DNA of 11,941 bases from Cephalothrix spiralis (lineage: Eukaryota > Nemertea > Palaeonemertea > Archinemertea > Cephalotrichidae). Shown in pieces: positions 1 through 9,045 of the stretch; position 1 is the first letter of the stretch, and every line of letters begins with the position of its first letter. The stretch spans positions 1 to 11,941 of the forward strand of contig JAUCNG010347733.1 in assembly GCA_032353305.1 (NCBI GenBank), written 5' to 3'. The notes beneath the pieces are model-generated. The model saw only the letters and a program-made list of their open reading frames with translations, did no database searches and had not been told where the DNA came from. Both the position numbers and the translations under genes were made by a program.

Positions 1-211
1 GAGGGGCCCAGTATCCGCATTACGTCTTTGACGGGTATAAAAATTCCCGGAAAAAGAAGTGTACTTTAGCGCACTAATGTACCTCTACTTTATTTTGAAA
101 ATAGGCTTGCTAGTTCTATATCGAAGAATAGAGGGCAATCACCGCAATATCCGTTATAGCTAATACTTGCAATAGCGTCAACAATGTTAGTTATTTCCGT
201 TATAGACTATA

Positions 212-289
212 GCCAAGATGGCCGAGTGCGAGTGGTAAAGGCGACCGGCGTCGAATCTGAAGGTCAGGCGTTCGAATCCGGACCCGATA
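212..289 (+). repeat. Degenerate tRNA-like sequence (tRNA-Ser/Leu type), probable SINE head or tRNA pseudogene
   Basis: The A-box-like TGGCCGAGTGCG (219-230) has one mismatch to TRGYNNARNNGG. The B box GTTCGAATC at 270-278 matches GWTCRANNC exactly. The extra length between them fits a class II (Ser/Leu) tRNA, and a TTTT run at 305-308 could stop RNA polymerase III. However the T stem (266-270 against 278-282) pairs at only one position, and the acceptor arms do not pair, so it is not a working tRNA gene. It is best read as the remnant head of a tRNA-derived SINE; I could not delimit a SINE body. Confidence 0.6.
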
Positions 290-567
290 CAATCGTGTTT
301 ACACTTTTATGATGACTCATACCCTATAGTTCATACCAATAGTTCATACTGTAGTATATGTTGTGCTTAACATTTTTTCTCTCGTTTTATTTTTAATAAC
401 TAATGATTTGAACTGATCATTCACTACGATATCCAATCAAACGAAGCCACATAGGTGTGATATAAGTTTTCAACCTCATCGTTGACCTCATTCATATTAT
501 TTTTGGTACGCGGCGTCAGAATATGCGCGCGTCTCTGCAGTTAATTGGCTTCTACAGTACAACATGG

Positions 568-797
568 CTGCATTGCGAAAATTTTGTTCCCTTTTGATGC
601 CATTTTAGAATGTTCCCATTTTATTCCCCATAATGCAACGCAAAAACCTCGTTTTCGTTAATTTTGCCTCGTTCGGCGCAAAAATTATCGAAAACGAGGT
701 AGTCGCGTAACTCGCGTTGCATTACGGGTAATAAAATGGGAGCATTCTAAAATGGCATCGAAAATCGCAAAATGGAAACAACATTTTCGCAATGCAA
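568..797. mobile_element. Palindromic foldback/MITE element, 230 bp
   Basis: Nearly the whole stretch is one imperfect inverted repeat. The outer arms are GCATTGCGAAAAT-like (from about 570) and its complement ending near 797. Next come GATGCCATTTTAGAATG (596-612) and its complement CATTCTAAAATGGCATC (743-759), then ATGCAACGC (633-641) and GCGTTGCAT (714-722). Innermost is ACCTCGTTTTCG (646-657) facing CGAAAACGAGGT (690-701), around a short centre with ctcgttcggc. No transposase is encoded. The full-length fold is typical of non-autonomous MITEs that move by DNA-level transposition. The flanking target-site duplication is not clear, so superfamily is unknown and ends are approximate. Confidence 0.8.
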
Positions 798-1459
798 CAA
801 AGCAGTAAGAGTTAAGTACAAGCATAATCAGATCAATAGAGTGATATATTTATGGTACAAGGCATACCACTTGTTTTCTAGGTTTGTCCCAGAGCGCGGG
901 TCATGTCTGGAACACTCAAATTATATATGTCTTATATCCGATGACAAAATGTCTTATATGCGATGACAAACGATATCTTGGCCTATTTTTGGATTATTTA
1001 TATATTTTACTGGTCAATATTTTGAAGTACGACTGTCCAGTCTGTCCTGCTACTTGACCATTTCGTATAAAAGAATTATCGGATCAAGCAGTGGATCAAG
1101 GGATTAAGTGATTACTGCAATCAACCACTTTCCTTTCAGAATCTGACTTGATTGCATTGTAACCTTCTCTTGTCATAGCTGCAACGATCGATACCAGACT
1201 CTAAAACATATTCATGGTTCATTAGTTAATACAATATTCATCGGGTATTATATCACCTAGCTGACGGGAATTTATCGATCAAGCAATGATAAAATAAATT
1301 ATTTTTTTCGAAATCATGTTATCAGTTATTTAACGAAATCGAGAGACTGTTATCTAAAAAAGGATAACCGTGATCAGAATTGGCTGATAGACTCTTCAGT
1401 CTGTTTACAACAAATAACACAATTGTCTGCTTAGTGCTTGGTTTCTCCGAGACAGACAA

Positions 1460-1887
1460 TAAAAAGAATAAAAAATGCAATATGCTGGATACAAAATTAT
1501 ATCCAAAGTCTTAACTGATCTGATCTGGGTTCCTGTTGTTTGACCGCAGGTTTAGTCGGTGTACCCAACCTTGGGAACCGCCTCACTGGTTACTCTTATC
1601 GTGCACAGTTCCACTTATCGAATAGCACCGGCCCCAGGGCTCTTTTACATGTATGTGCTCTCATACACACCAAAAGCTTTTATCGTTATCACCAGGGTCC
1701 ACATCCCATACATCTGTGATGTAGCCCCTGGTTATCACCCTATATTATGTGGAGCACTGGGTGTCGGCTCGTGTAGATACAGCGTGCCGAGATGGGAATC
1801 GAACCCACAACCATGAAATAATGACGACCCGACCATTGGAGATCATTAGAAACGGCAACTCATGACACTCATCCTACTGAGCTAACC
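1460..1887 (-). mobile_element. tRNA-derived SINE, minus strand
   Basis: Read on the minus strand, the 5' end holds a perfect A box, TAGCTCAGTAGG (complement of 1873-1884), and a perfect B box, GTTCGATTC (complement of 1796-1804), the internal promoter of RNA polymerase III. The boxes are about 67 nt apart, roughly twice normal tRNA spacing, so the head is tRNA-derived but has an insertion or an unusual variable arm. A body of about 300 nt with no tRNA similarity follows and ends in a T-rich tail (complement of about 1460-1478). The direct repeat GACAGACAA at 1451-1459 and 1888-1896 brackets the element exactly and is a plausible target-site duplication. The 85-codon open frame at 1559-1816 on the other strand lies inside the repeat and is not a gene. 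Confidence 0.75.
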
Positions 1888-2363
1888 GACAGACAAAATT
1901 AATAACAATATTAAATTTTTCCTAAATGATTGAGTTTAAAAATGCATAATAGACTAAAACTCAGTATGAACCAAAGGCAATATCATACTGTGCTAAAAAG
2001 GAGTTCTAACTTCTGTTCCTACATTTTCAAATTGTAATAGGTGTAGCGCTGCAATAGAACCAATATCGTCCCTAATCATGGTGCCGCTCCATCTTTTGCT
2101 AGCCAGAGTATCAATATCTACGCACAGACGGCTACCAAACACAGAGGTTTTGCTTTGGGATCCGGTTCTAACCAGATTTGGGTAAATTCAGAGCTAAACT
2201 TACAAAGGTGTTCTATAAACAAGATATACAAGTCGGTAATAGCGCTATGGGGAGTATAGCTCGGATTAGCTGCATTCGCAGGATTTGTGAATTTGAAACA
2301 ATAACATCTGTACGAATAAAATGTAATTTCTCGTTGTTAATGTATTTTACTTTTATGTTACAG

Positions 2364-2500
2364 ATGCGGATCGCGCTCGAAAGCATGGTTTAGACGAATT
2401 TGTTCAAGCAGATCCTTGTAAATTTGATCACCACGATTTATTTAAAACATTACAAACCTTAACATTGGATTATAGGCTCAATGATGCATACACTTGTTTA
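2364..2500 (+). CDS. CADPS: CADPS/CAPS internal exon 1 of this window (post-PH segment)
   Basis: This internal coding exon belongs to the calcium-dependent activator protein for secretion, which primes dense-core vesicles for Ca2+-triggered release. The acceptor is ttatgttacag (AG at 2362-2363) and the donor is TTA|gtaagt at 2501. The exon is 137 nt: two bases finish a split codon, then 45 codons follow and it ends in phase 0. It begins [12 protein letters not shown], continues with [12 protein letters not shown] and ends [14 protein letters not shown]. From family knowledge, this is the conserved stretch just after the PH domain. The DPCKF.HH.LFKTLQ wording is closer to what I remember of invertebrate CAPS than of vertebrate CADPS. 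An in-frame ATG is not needed and the true start lies far upstream. The preceding exon must end in phase 1 and is not in the window. Family assignment is firm; the choice between CADPS paralogues cannot be made here. Confidence 0.93.
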
Positions 2501-2568
2501 GTAAGTAAAAATATTCAAAATCAATCTCAAAAAGTTTTTTCAAAAAGGACCTTTGTACTTAAAGCCTA

Positions 2569-2850
2569 CCGCACACTTAGTCCGCAACAAAAATCAAACA
2601 TGTAAGCCTAACCCACACTAGTTCGCATAATCGCAGGATCGCTAGTACGCATCAAAATTCGCAGTTCCGCAAGATCGCGACAAAAATCAAGCATGTTTGA
2701 TTTTTGTTGCGATCTAGCGTTCCTGCGATTATGCCCCCGCACACTAGGAATTTTGATACGATCCTGCGGATCGGCGTTCTTGCGTTCCTGCGATTATGCG
2801 AATTAATGTTGGTTAGTTTTGTTGTGTTATTCTGCGGACTGGTGTGCGGT
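2569..2850. mobile_element. MITE with CCGCACAC terminal inverted repeats, about 282 bp
   Basis: Termini are CCGCACACTTAGTCCGC on the left and its near complement GCGGACTGGTGTGCGG on the right, each flanked by TA, consistent with a TA target-site duplication. Inside, the motif CGCATAATCGCAGGATCGC (from 2623) recurs twice in inverted form (about 2713-2733 and 2780-2801). A central palindrome, CAAAAATCAAGCATG facing its near complement TTTGATTTTTG, lies around 2680-2708. An internal CCGCACACTAGG (2737-2748) repeats the terminus, suggesting rearrangement or nesting. No transposase is present, so it is non-autonomous; a TA duplication would fit a Tc1/mariner-like or PIF/Harbinger-related source, which I cannot decide. 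Confidence 0.8.
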
Positions 2851-3355
2851 AGTATAGGCTTATTGTATGCGACAAAACTAGTTCTACGGAGAATCTTACC
2901 GGATTATTCCAAGGATATCTGGGGACGAAGCAATAACTTGACCTGTATTGCGTACAGTCCGAATGATTACTTTATACGATTTGAATAATATTTCTTTGGT
3001 GTTCATATATCATGGGTTTATGTTATAACAGATTATTGTCGTGCTATAAATGTACTTACACTAACAGTGTAACCTTGCTGATGAGATATTTAATAACAAC
3101 CTGCAACCTTCTAAGCCATTTGTGGGACCTCCGTGTTGCTGAATGTAACTTCTGTAGATCATTGCCCATTATTATCTGATCTTCCTAGATAAAAAAAATA
3201 CCGCAGAGCACGTTTATATACCTTAAATTGTGCTTTTATTTCCCATTAACCCCTGTACTAAATTGCTCAAGATGGAACTTAATGGGTTGCATTTGCAAAA
3301 ATGAGAAGTTAGGAACACGTCGCCAAGTACGAAGGTCCTTTTAGGCTCTGACAAG

Positions 3356-3429
3356 AGTGCATTCTACCAGATCCTTTGCTTTTTGATGTTTTTAACTTAA
3401 CATTGGCTCAAAGAGTTGTTCGGAACGCG
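3356..3429 (+). pseudogene. Exon-like remnant resembling a shortened copy of exon 2364-2500
   Basis: Between a weak acceptor (gacaag, AG at 3354-3355) and a strong donor (GCG|gtaagt at 3430) lies an open 74-nt stretch. It reads CILPDPLLFDVFNLTLAQ, then RVVRNA. It shares DP..FD and LTL..R, in the same order, with the exon at 2364-2500. At DNA level it shares CAGATCCTT and CTTAACATTGG, then CTCAA and the gtaagt donor. It also has the same entry and exit phases (two bases in, phase 0 out). It lacks about 20 of the 45 codons and a stop, TGA, lies just upstream at 3349-3351. I infer a decayed duplicate; a weak alternative exon or coincidence remain possible. Confidence 0.35.
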
Positions 3430-3588
3430 GTAAGTGGGAAATATCTGGGGTAATATGACCTCTAAATTGGAAAGTGCAGATCGATTTCTCCATGGATGGA
3501 TTGTTTTAAAATAACTTCGTCGAAAATATTTCCATTTAGAACATTTTCGTCGAGACAAAATGACAATATTTTTTGTTCTCTCTTTCAG

Positions 3589-3776
3589 GGATGGTTTAGC
3601 CCAGGGCAGGTGTTTTGCTTAGATGAATACTGTGCTCGGTATGGTGTTCGAGGATGCCATAGGCACTTGTGCTATTTGAATGACCTTCTTGAGCGAGCTG
3701 ATAATGGTGTAATGATAGATCCAACGCTTATACATTACAGTTTCGCTTTCTGTGCCTCACATGTCCATGGCAATAG
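3589..3776 (+). CDS. CADPS: CADPS/CAPS internal exon 2 of this window
   Basis: The most diagnostic exon in the window. A pyrimidine-rich acceptor, ttctctctttcag, precedes GGA TGG TTT at 3589, and the donor is AATAG|gtaggt at 3777. Its 188 nt hold 62 codons plus two bases of a split Arg codon completed in the next exon. The peptide starts [19 protein letters not shown], then [10 protein letters not shown], and ends [19 protein letters not shown]. These blocks are near-invariant across animal CAPS proteins as I remember them, where the position of C10 here is usually Val. Role by family: part of the central region linking the membrane-binding C2-PH module to the SNARE-regulating MUN module, acting at dense-core vesicle docking and priming sites. 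An open frame extends upstream of the acceptor to 3496, but that part is intronic by splice signal and lacks CAPS similarity. It enters in phase 0, matching the exon at 2364-2500. Confidence 0.96.
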
Positions 3777-5520
3777 GTAGGTTGATTAATTGATCTGAAT
3801 GATCAATAAATTGTTTCCTTCATTTGTAATAAGATTACTCTCAAATTAATAAGATATACAATAATTATTGTACTTGTAATAAATTACTGTACTCAATTTG
3901 TTGGAAGTTCTGGTAGTCTTATTTATACACACCATATTCTAGCAACTCTTTTTTCTTTCGAAAACCAGAAAATTTGGGATTCAAAATAATAGTTTTGCAG
4001 GACCCATTTTTTGGCCCCTATACCAAAAATATGACATTTTATTTATGGGACACTGAGAATGGGACAGTTAGATTCACTCTCGAGATTGGCGTTCCATACT
4101 CTATATATAAAATTCAAAATATTTGATCGCCTGCGGCGTTACCTTAGTTACAATGAGTATATTTTGTTTTTAGCGCTTCGATAAACGGCAGGTTTTAAAC
4201 TGATAGCATTTCAGATTAAAATAACGACGCGAATGGGGAAGGGAACTAGACATAATAGAGATCTAATGTACCTGGTTTAAAGTAAGTTATATCCCCTGTA
4301 CCTTTAAGATATATTAATGGACGGAGATGTTTACCACATCAAAGTACAGTTGTCGGCCCCGCCCTATTAAAAAGTCGTTTTCGCCAACAGCCGCCCCCGC
4401 CCCACTGAAAAACCTTTTAACAGAGACATTCGCACATTATTTTTGGAAAGCTTTTACAAAATCAGGACTATAATAAAAATAAGATAAAATTAAAGTACAT
4501 ACATACATTTATACAATCAAATTATTTGAATAATTTTGGTACGACCACATTGAAAATACTCGGCATCGTCCTAAAATTATATGGGTCAATGGGTTGCAGT
4601 GGCTTTTCCATAAAGATAAGTTCTGTATTTCACTGCTAGGGGCTACATTTAAATTTATTTAAAGCCTTTTTGAACTTGGCATAACCTAGTGGCACATAAT
4701 TATGAAGCTGAAAATCAAATGCTTATATCTGTGGACGAACTGTGTTTCAAGCTTAGGGGTCCCCCGAAGACGTATGTGTAAGAAATCGTTTTCAATGACC
4801 GACAGACCAATGGGCAATAAATCGTCCAAATCTTGATCCGGCTGTGTTTTTTAACCTAGACCTTTGACCAATTCTTGTCGGGGAAGTCAAAATATGGGTG
4901 TAAAACTGGATTACCAAAATTTCCATCAAACTTATATTTTCATTATCAAATGACTCATGACTCGGGATTAAATGTTTGCATGCGCATAGTATGTATTGTT
5001 TGACGTTAGATACCCAAATGTGATGATTTCATTATTTATGTTTTTGACAAAAAACTGAAATAGCAATGTTCACTAACCTTATCCATTGGCAATCATTTTT
5101 GTACAGCAGCTTTATGATATGTATTTCAGCGGCCCCGGGCGTAAATTGCGGAGGGGGTAAAGAATTTTGTAAAACATATTAGTGTCAATGAGTGCACAAT
5201 ATCGATAATATCTGACTTAAAAGTTGATTTTTATTTTCCTAAAATCTTTTAAATTTGAACCTCTTATTTGATATACACAATTTCTTCCAATCTATCAAAC
5301 CTTATCTTAGTTTGGCAGTGTAATACAATATTATTAGGTGTACCTATGTCTTCTATCATTTCTAAACACTCTTTTAGAAATAGAACTATTCTGTTTCTTG
5401 ATTGAACTTTAAATGTATATCTCAAGTAAAACAAGATTTTTCTATATTGCGCGAAAAATTTGAGAAAAATAGGTTGACAAAAACACTACCTTCAAGTGAT
5501 TTTAAGTAACGTCGTATTGC

Positions 5521-5896
5521 GTCATTCCACATCAAATCGCCTAAACAAAAAGTAAATTGCACCGACCATCTCCTATTTTGCTAAAACGTTGCATACTCAT
5601 AGATAGTGGTGTAAAAACATGAAATATTAAAAATTATCGCATTTTAAAATTACGACAAATGACGAGTGACCTTCAGTTAATATTTGACAAAAATTTATAA
5701 AGTTGGTAACATTGGAAATGTATTGAGCTGTATCTGAAGGTCACGCGTCTTTTGTCGAAAAAGTCGAAATTCAAAATGCGATAATTCCAAAACCCTTTAA
5801 CATTTTTCGCTTAAATTTCAGATTATACGTTTTACACACTTTCTATGAGTATACAAAGTTTCAGCAAAATCGGAGGTATCCCTCTGATGGAATGAC
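5521..5896. mobile_element. Foldback/MITE element, about 376 bp
   Basis: A long imperfect inverted repeat with termini GTCATTCCACATCA (5521) and its partner TGATGGAATGAC (ending 5896). Further paired blocks, from outside in: CTCCTATTTTGCTAAAACGTTG (5570s) with its complement in aaagtttcagcaaaatcggag; ATACTCATAGA with tctatgagtat; ATTATCGCATTTTAAAA with ttcaaaatgcgataat; and GAGTGACCTTCAG with ctgaaggtcacgcg. It has no coding capacity. TGGAATGACCC-type ends recur in repeats of several animal genomes as I remember, but I cannot assign the family. Target-site duplication is unclear. Confidence 0.8.
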
Positions 5897-7645
5897 CCTT
5901 TTGTAGCTCAAATTATCATATTTGCAAATCGATGAAATACGGATTGAGATATCCATTTAAAGTTTATTTTAATAATTAAGAATGATATAAGGTTAACCTT
6001 TACTAAAATGTATACTTCATTATACCACAGGCCTGATACAAATCAGTGAGTAACTTAGTGAGAATGTTATTTTTCTTCTTGAGGAGTGCAGGTGCTGGTC
6101 CCTGGTGCCAAACATAGTCAAATTATTCAATTATATAGTCATATTACCTGTATTTACCAGTAGTGCGGCACGTTTACTAACATGCTTTAATATTTAGCTC
6201 ATGAGAGATGATCTCTTAATTATTATACTTATATATTGCGCGCCAAAAGGGTTAAAGACTCGATTTTTGAATCGCGCATTTTGTTACCAGAGAACTGTCG
6301 ACCAATCATCTACCTCTATTTCATTTGCGAACGTTCAAGGCACTAACGTCACTAACTTCCCTACACACAGGGAACTTTGCTTATACGAGATGCACTCGTG
6401 AAATTCTCGAGGTTAGGTTTGGACCCTTTCGGCGCTCCTAAGTGAAGAGGAAGATAATTAGTCAAAATTTCTGTAGGCTACATCATTACATTGTACGATC
6501 AAAAACTCGGGAAGTTTTGACCCATTCGGCACTCTATTGTATATTATAATCATTTATGCTAACCTATAGCATGACCATAATGCCGCATGTTAATTAGAAC
6601 CCTTAATTAAATTATATTTTCTCAGTAAGGAGTGTTCATTATTCATACCTGGGAATAGGCTGCAGTTTTATTGTCTAAAAGTTTAGTGCAGACGATCTCA
6701 CCATAAGTGTGTTAATGTATGGGTGACCTACGCCCTTTCTTCAAGAGAGACTGGTGCTCGTCCTTATCAATATTACCAGAAAAACCACTATCTTTAGAAA
6801 CCATCTTAAAGTTTCGACATTTTAAGAAAAATCTTGATTGTTATCGATATCACGGGGAAGTCGCCCCATTTCATCTAGAATCTAAACGAAGCTTCAATTT
6901 TGGGTTGATTCCTTATTATTTTTGTCCGTTCTCGAACTGGTGTACATTTTAATCTGAAAACATCAATCAAGATCGTTCTCAATTTTGGCAATGTTTAAAA
7001 TGATAATAAATTTAAGAATTTACAAAAATATTACTAATTTTGGTGGATTTAAAACAGCTCAAATGCCTAGTTTTAATTTTAATGAATAAAGGCATTCAAA
7101 ACTTACAATATTTAATCTTGAATGATATTATGCATGATATATTATAACAAAAAAATTGGAAAATATATTATTGAAATGGAATGATAATGAATACTGGCTT
7201 TTATGAATCACTTGCTTTGCAGAATAGATATCACACATCTCATAAAATAATAATATTATATTCTCATATCTGCATGTACAGTAGTGTAGAGGTTACTTAG
7301 AAACGTCGGTCCATAAATTGCTGGCATGCATTTTGCTTTATTGAGTTACAACTAGTCACGTGTTAGTTTTACAAAAGTTGAAACATATATAGTTTTTTAG
7401 TCTTTATTGATAAATTATTTGTAAACAAGAAAGGTGGAATGATTAGTGATATCCCTGTCGCGCAAAAGTTCTCATGAAAAATGGATAGACGTACTCTGCG
7501 GACCTAGAGTTTATATCAATAAATGTTTATATTTTTCGGTAAGCCCACGCGATTAGGAACGAGGATCGCTGGGGCGCGCCGCAAGCTCTTAATTGTCAGA
7601 GTAGGATAGACGAGGAGGAAGAAGCTATAATTGTAAACCAGTATT

Positions 7646-7689
7646 TTGTGATATCATATCACAAGATGTCCAATTTTGTTCGAACAAAA
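7646..7689. repeat. Two adjacent perfect palindromes
   Basis: TTGTGATATCATATCACAA (7646-7664) is a perfect 9-1-9 inverted repeat. Ten bases on, TTTTGTTCGAACAAAA (7674-7689) is a perfect 16-base palindrome. They lie deep in the large intron with no coding sequence nearby. They may be symmetric protein-binding sites, small hairpins or the ends of an unrecognised repeat; the sequence does not decide. Confidence 0.6.
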
Positions 7690-8254
7690 ATAAGCTTTCG
7701 GTTTCATTCCTCTTCATTCTTTCTAAAGTTGAGCACTATAACTACTTGTCCCATTCTTAAGGAAATGTGACTTATGAAGTTATGATCTACAAGATACATA
7801 AATACGGAATAATGGTTTTGTGTCGCGTGATATAAGGTGCGGTCCTAGTCCCGATTGATAGAAAATCGTTAGAAACTTAGTTCTAGTAGCATAACCTGGC
7901 AATTCTGCTCCTTAGATAGCAAATTAGTCTAGACGGTTATCGGAATCGTCAACTTTGGGACTTCTGTAAATTGCGGAGACAGGAATACAAAAAGCCTATT
8001 TGATATCTTGCCGCTCCCGTGACCTTGTAGTTTAGGGTACCAAATTTGTTATGTCAATGCATTTGATATTGATCATTGTAGTCATTGAGTTGATCTAAAA
8101 CTAATCTAATTTATTAGGAGCTTAATCAGATTTAGGATACAGTTGATAAGTATTAGACGCATCTTCATTCGTCATGAAGATCGAACTATTTGCCTATTCC
8201 AGCTGTTCCAGTAGTAGCGTAAGCATAAGGGAAGGGGTTACCCCCAAGGCTCGA

Positions 8255-8284
8255 CTCAGGTTCAATGACCTCAGGTTCAATGAC
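8255..8284 (+). repeat. Exact 15-bp tandem duplication
   Basis: The unit ctcaggttcaatgac occurs twice back to back with no mismatch (8255-8269 and 8270-8284). It lies inside an intronic open frame and probably records a recent slippage or repair event. Confidence 0.85.
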
Positions 8285-8943
8285 TACTCTGGCGCCCCTA
8301 TGATAGAAGATGAAATTAAAAGTCGAAATTGGCTCTTCCATCCGAAGCCATTCCCACCGAAAAATAGACCTTTTAAAGTCAGCCATTGCACAGCTGTGAT
8401 GGTAGTAAACTTGTGTCACTGGCCTGGAAATCACGAAAATTCTTTTGGCCTTAAAAAGTCATGGAATTTTTCAAATTTTGGTTCACTGGACAAAGTTATG
8501 CATACAGCCTCCAAATACACACAAAAATTTACAAAATGTTTATTCCAACTGCTCTAAATTTGAATTAATTGAGCAAGATTGACTAATTCCAGTCTAGCAA
8601 AATATACATTTAGACTGGTTCAATGCCCTTTTGAGTCTCCCCTTGATATACCTAATCATTCCACGAGAACTTGGATGTGTTTGTCTGAAATATATTTGTA
8701 AGATGTAAATTGAAAAATTAGATTAAATCTTTATTTGTATATTCTATTAAAGGTGATGGGTATTAGATTTTCTATCAGTGACATATTTGAGTTTGTCCAG
8801 TTGTTATTTGAATTCAATAAACTATCAATGTTGAATGTATTTAGAATTTTATGTACTTTATGTAGTGGATATAACATTGTTGGCTTGGTAAAGAGATAAA
8901 TTACATTTTCTAGTTACTTATTATTTACCCTTTCATTTTTCAG

Positions 8944-9045
8944 ACCTGACGGAATTGGAACTGTCACTTACGCCGAAAAAGAAAAATTTGACGAGATTAA
9001 GGACCGGTTGCGATCCTTATTAGAATTCCAAATAACACATTTTAG
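8944..9045 (+). CDS. CADPS: CADPS/CAPS internal exon 3 of this window
   Basis: Acceptor ccctttcatttttcag (AG at 8942-8943) and donor TTTTAG|gtaatg at 9046. The 102 nt complete the split Arg codon left by exon 3589-3776, add 33 codons and leave two bases of the next split Arg. The product reads (R)[15 protein letters not shown], then [11 protein letters not shown], and ends EFQITHFR. This matches the CAPS block following the HVHGNRPDG motif. It is highly charged and predicted helical, with no cysteine and no membrane segment. It follows a 5,167-bp intron, the longest in the window, so an EST or RNA-seq read joining it to the upstream exon would be the natural confirmation. Phase continuity on both sides makes the call strong even though the exon is short. 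Confidence 0.94.

Larger units (their letters stand above)
1..2363 (+). other. Upstream CADPS intron, 3' portion
   Basis: No coding exon is recognisable here. Because the exon at 2364 starts in the middle of a codon, this is most simply the end of the intron before it. It contains the tRNA-like sequence at 212-289, the palindromic element at 568-797 and the minus-strand SINE at about 1460-1887. A short near-tandem pair (atagttcatac-like) lies around 327-351 and a repeated ccgttatag at 151-159 and 197-205. In 798-1459 and 1897-2350 I see only AT-rich unique sequence. Small open frames at 772, 1559 and 2178 overlap repeats or intron and resemble no known protein. The stretch ends in the acceptor at 2362-2363. 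Confidence 0.7.
2501..3588 (+). other. CADPS intron between exons 2364-2500 and 3589-3776
   Basis: A 1,088-bp GT-AG intron (gtaagt ... tctttcag). It contains the MITE at 2569-2850 and the exon-like remnant at 3356-3429. An 18-nt inverted pair with one mismatch, AAAAGGACCTTTGTACTT (2543-2560) and its complement at 3325-3342, flanks both the MITE and the following unique sequence. In 2853-3324 I see nothing recognisable. The open frame from 2704 to 2988 starts in the MITE and is not a gene. Confidence 0.85.
3777..8943 (+). other. CADPS large intron, 5,167 bp
   Basis: GT-AG intron (gtaggt ... catttttcag) with no supported exon. It contains the foldback element at 5521-5896, two weakly similar direct copies of a ctcg...cccTTTCGGCGCTC-like block (about 6401-6438 and 6505-6534), twin palindromes at 7646-7689 and a tandem duplication at 8255-8284. 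A stretch at about 8424-8480 with cctggaaatcacg and aaaaagtcatggaattttt looks like an old repeat related to the cctggaaaatcctgg text in the MITE at 10118. Around 7000-7260 the sequence is very AT-rich, and 7540-7620 has a more GC-rich patch. Elsewhere, notably 3800-5500, I see nothing I can name. Open frames at 6201, 6719 and 8174 (and 8186-8434 on the minus strand) lack splice context or family resemblance. Confidence 0.8.

Noticed and set aside
212-289. Functional tRNA gene
   Set aside because: The boxes are good, but the T stem and acceptor stem do not pair and the anticodon arm cannot be drawn well.
1559-1816. 85-codon open frame
   Set aside because: It lies entirely within the minus-strand SINE and includes its B box region.
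2704-2988. 94-codon open frame with a hydrophobic segment resembling a small membrane protein
   Set aside because: Its first half is the right arm of the MITE at 2569-2850 and the rest is intron; the hydrophobicity comes from T-rich codons.
6719-6952. 77-codon open frame starting MGDLRPFFKRDW
   Set aside because: No recognised domain, no acceptor or donor in phase with CADPS, and located in the large intron.
8174-8557. 127-codon open frame, the longest in the window
   Set aside because: It lies inside the large CADPS intron, includes an exact 15-bp tandem duplication and repeat-like text, has no recognisable motif and no splice or promoter context. The minus-strand frame at 8186-8434 overlaps it and is equally unsupported.
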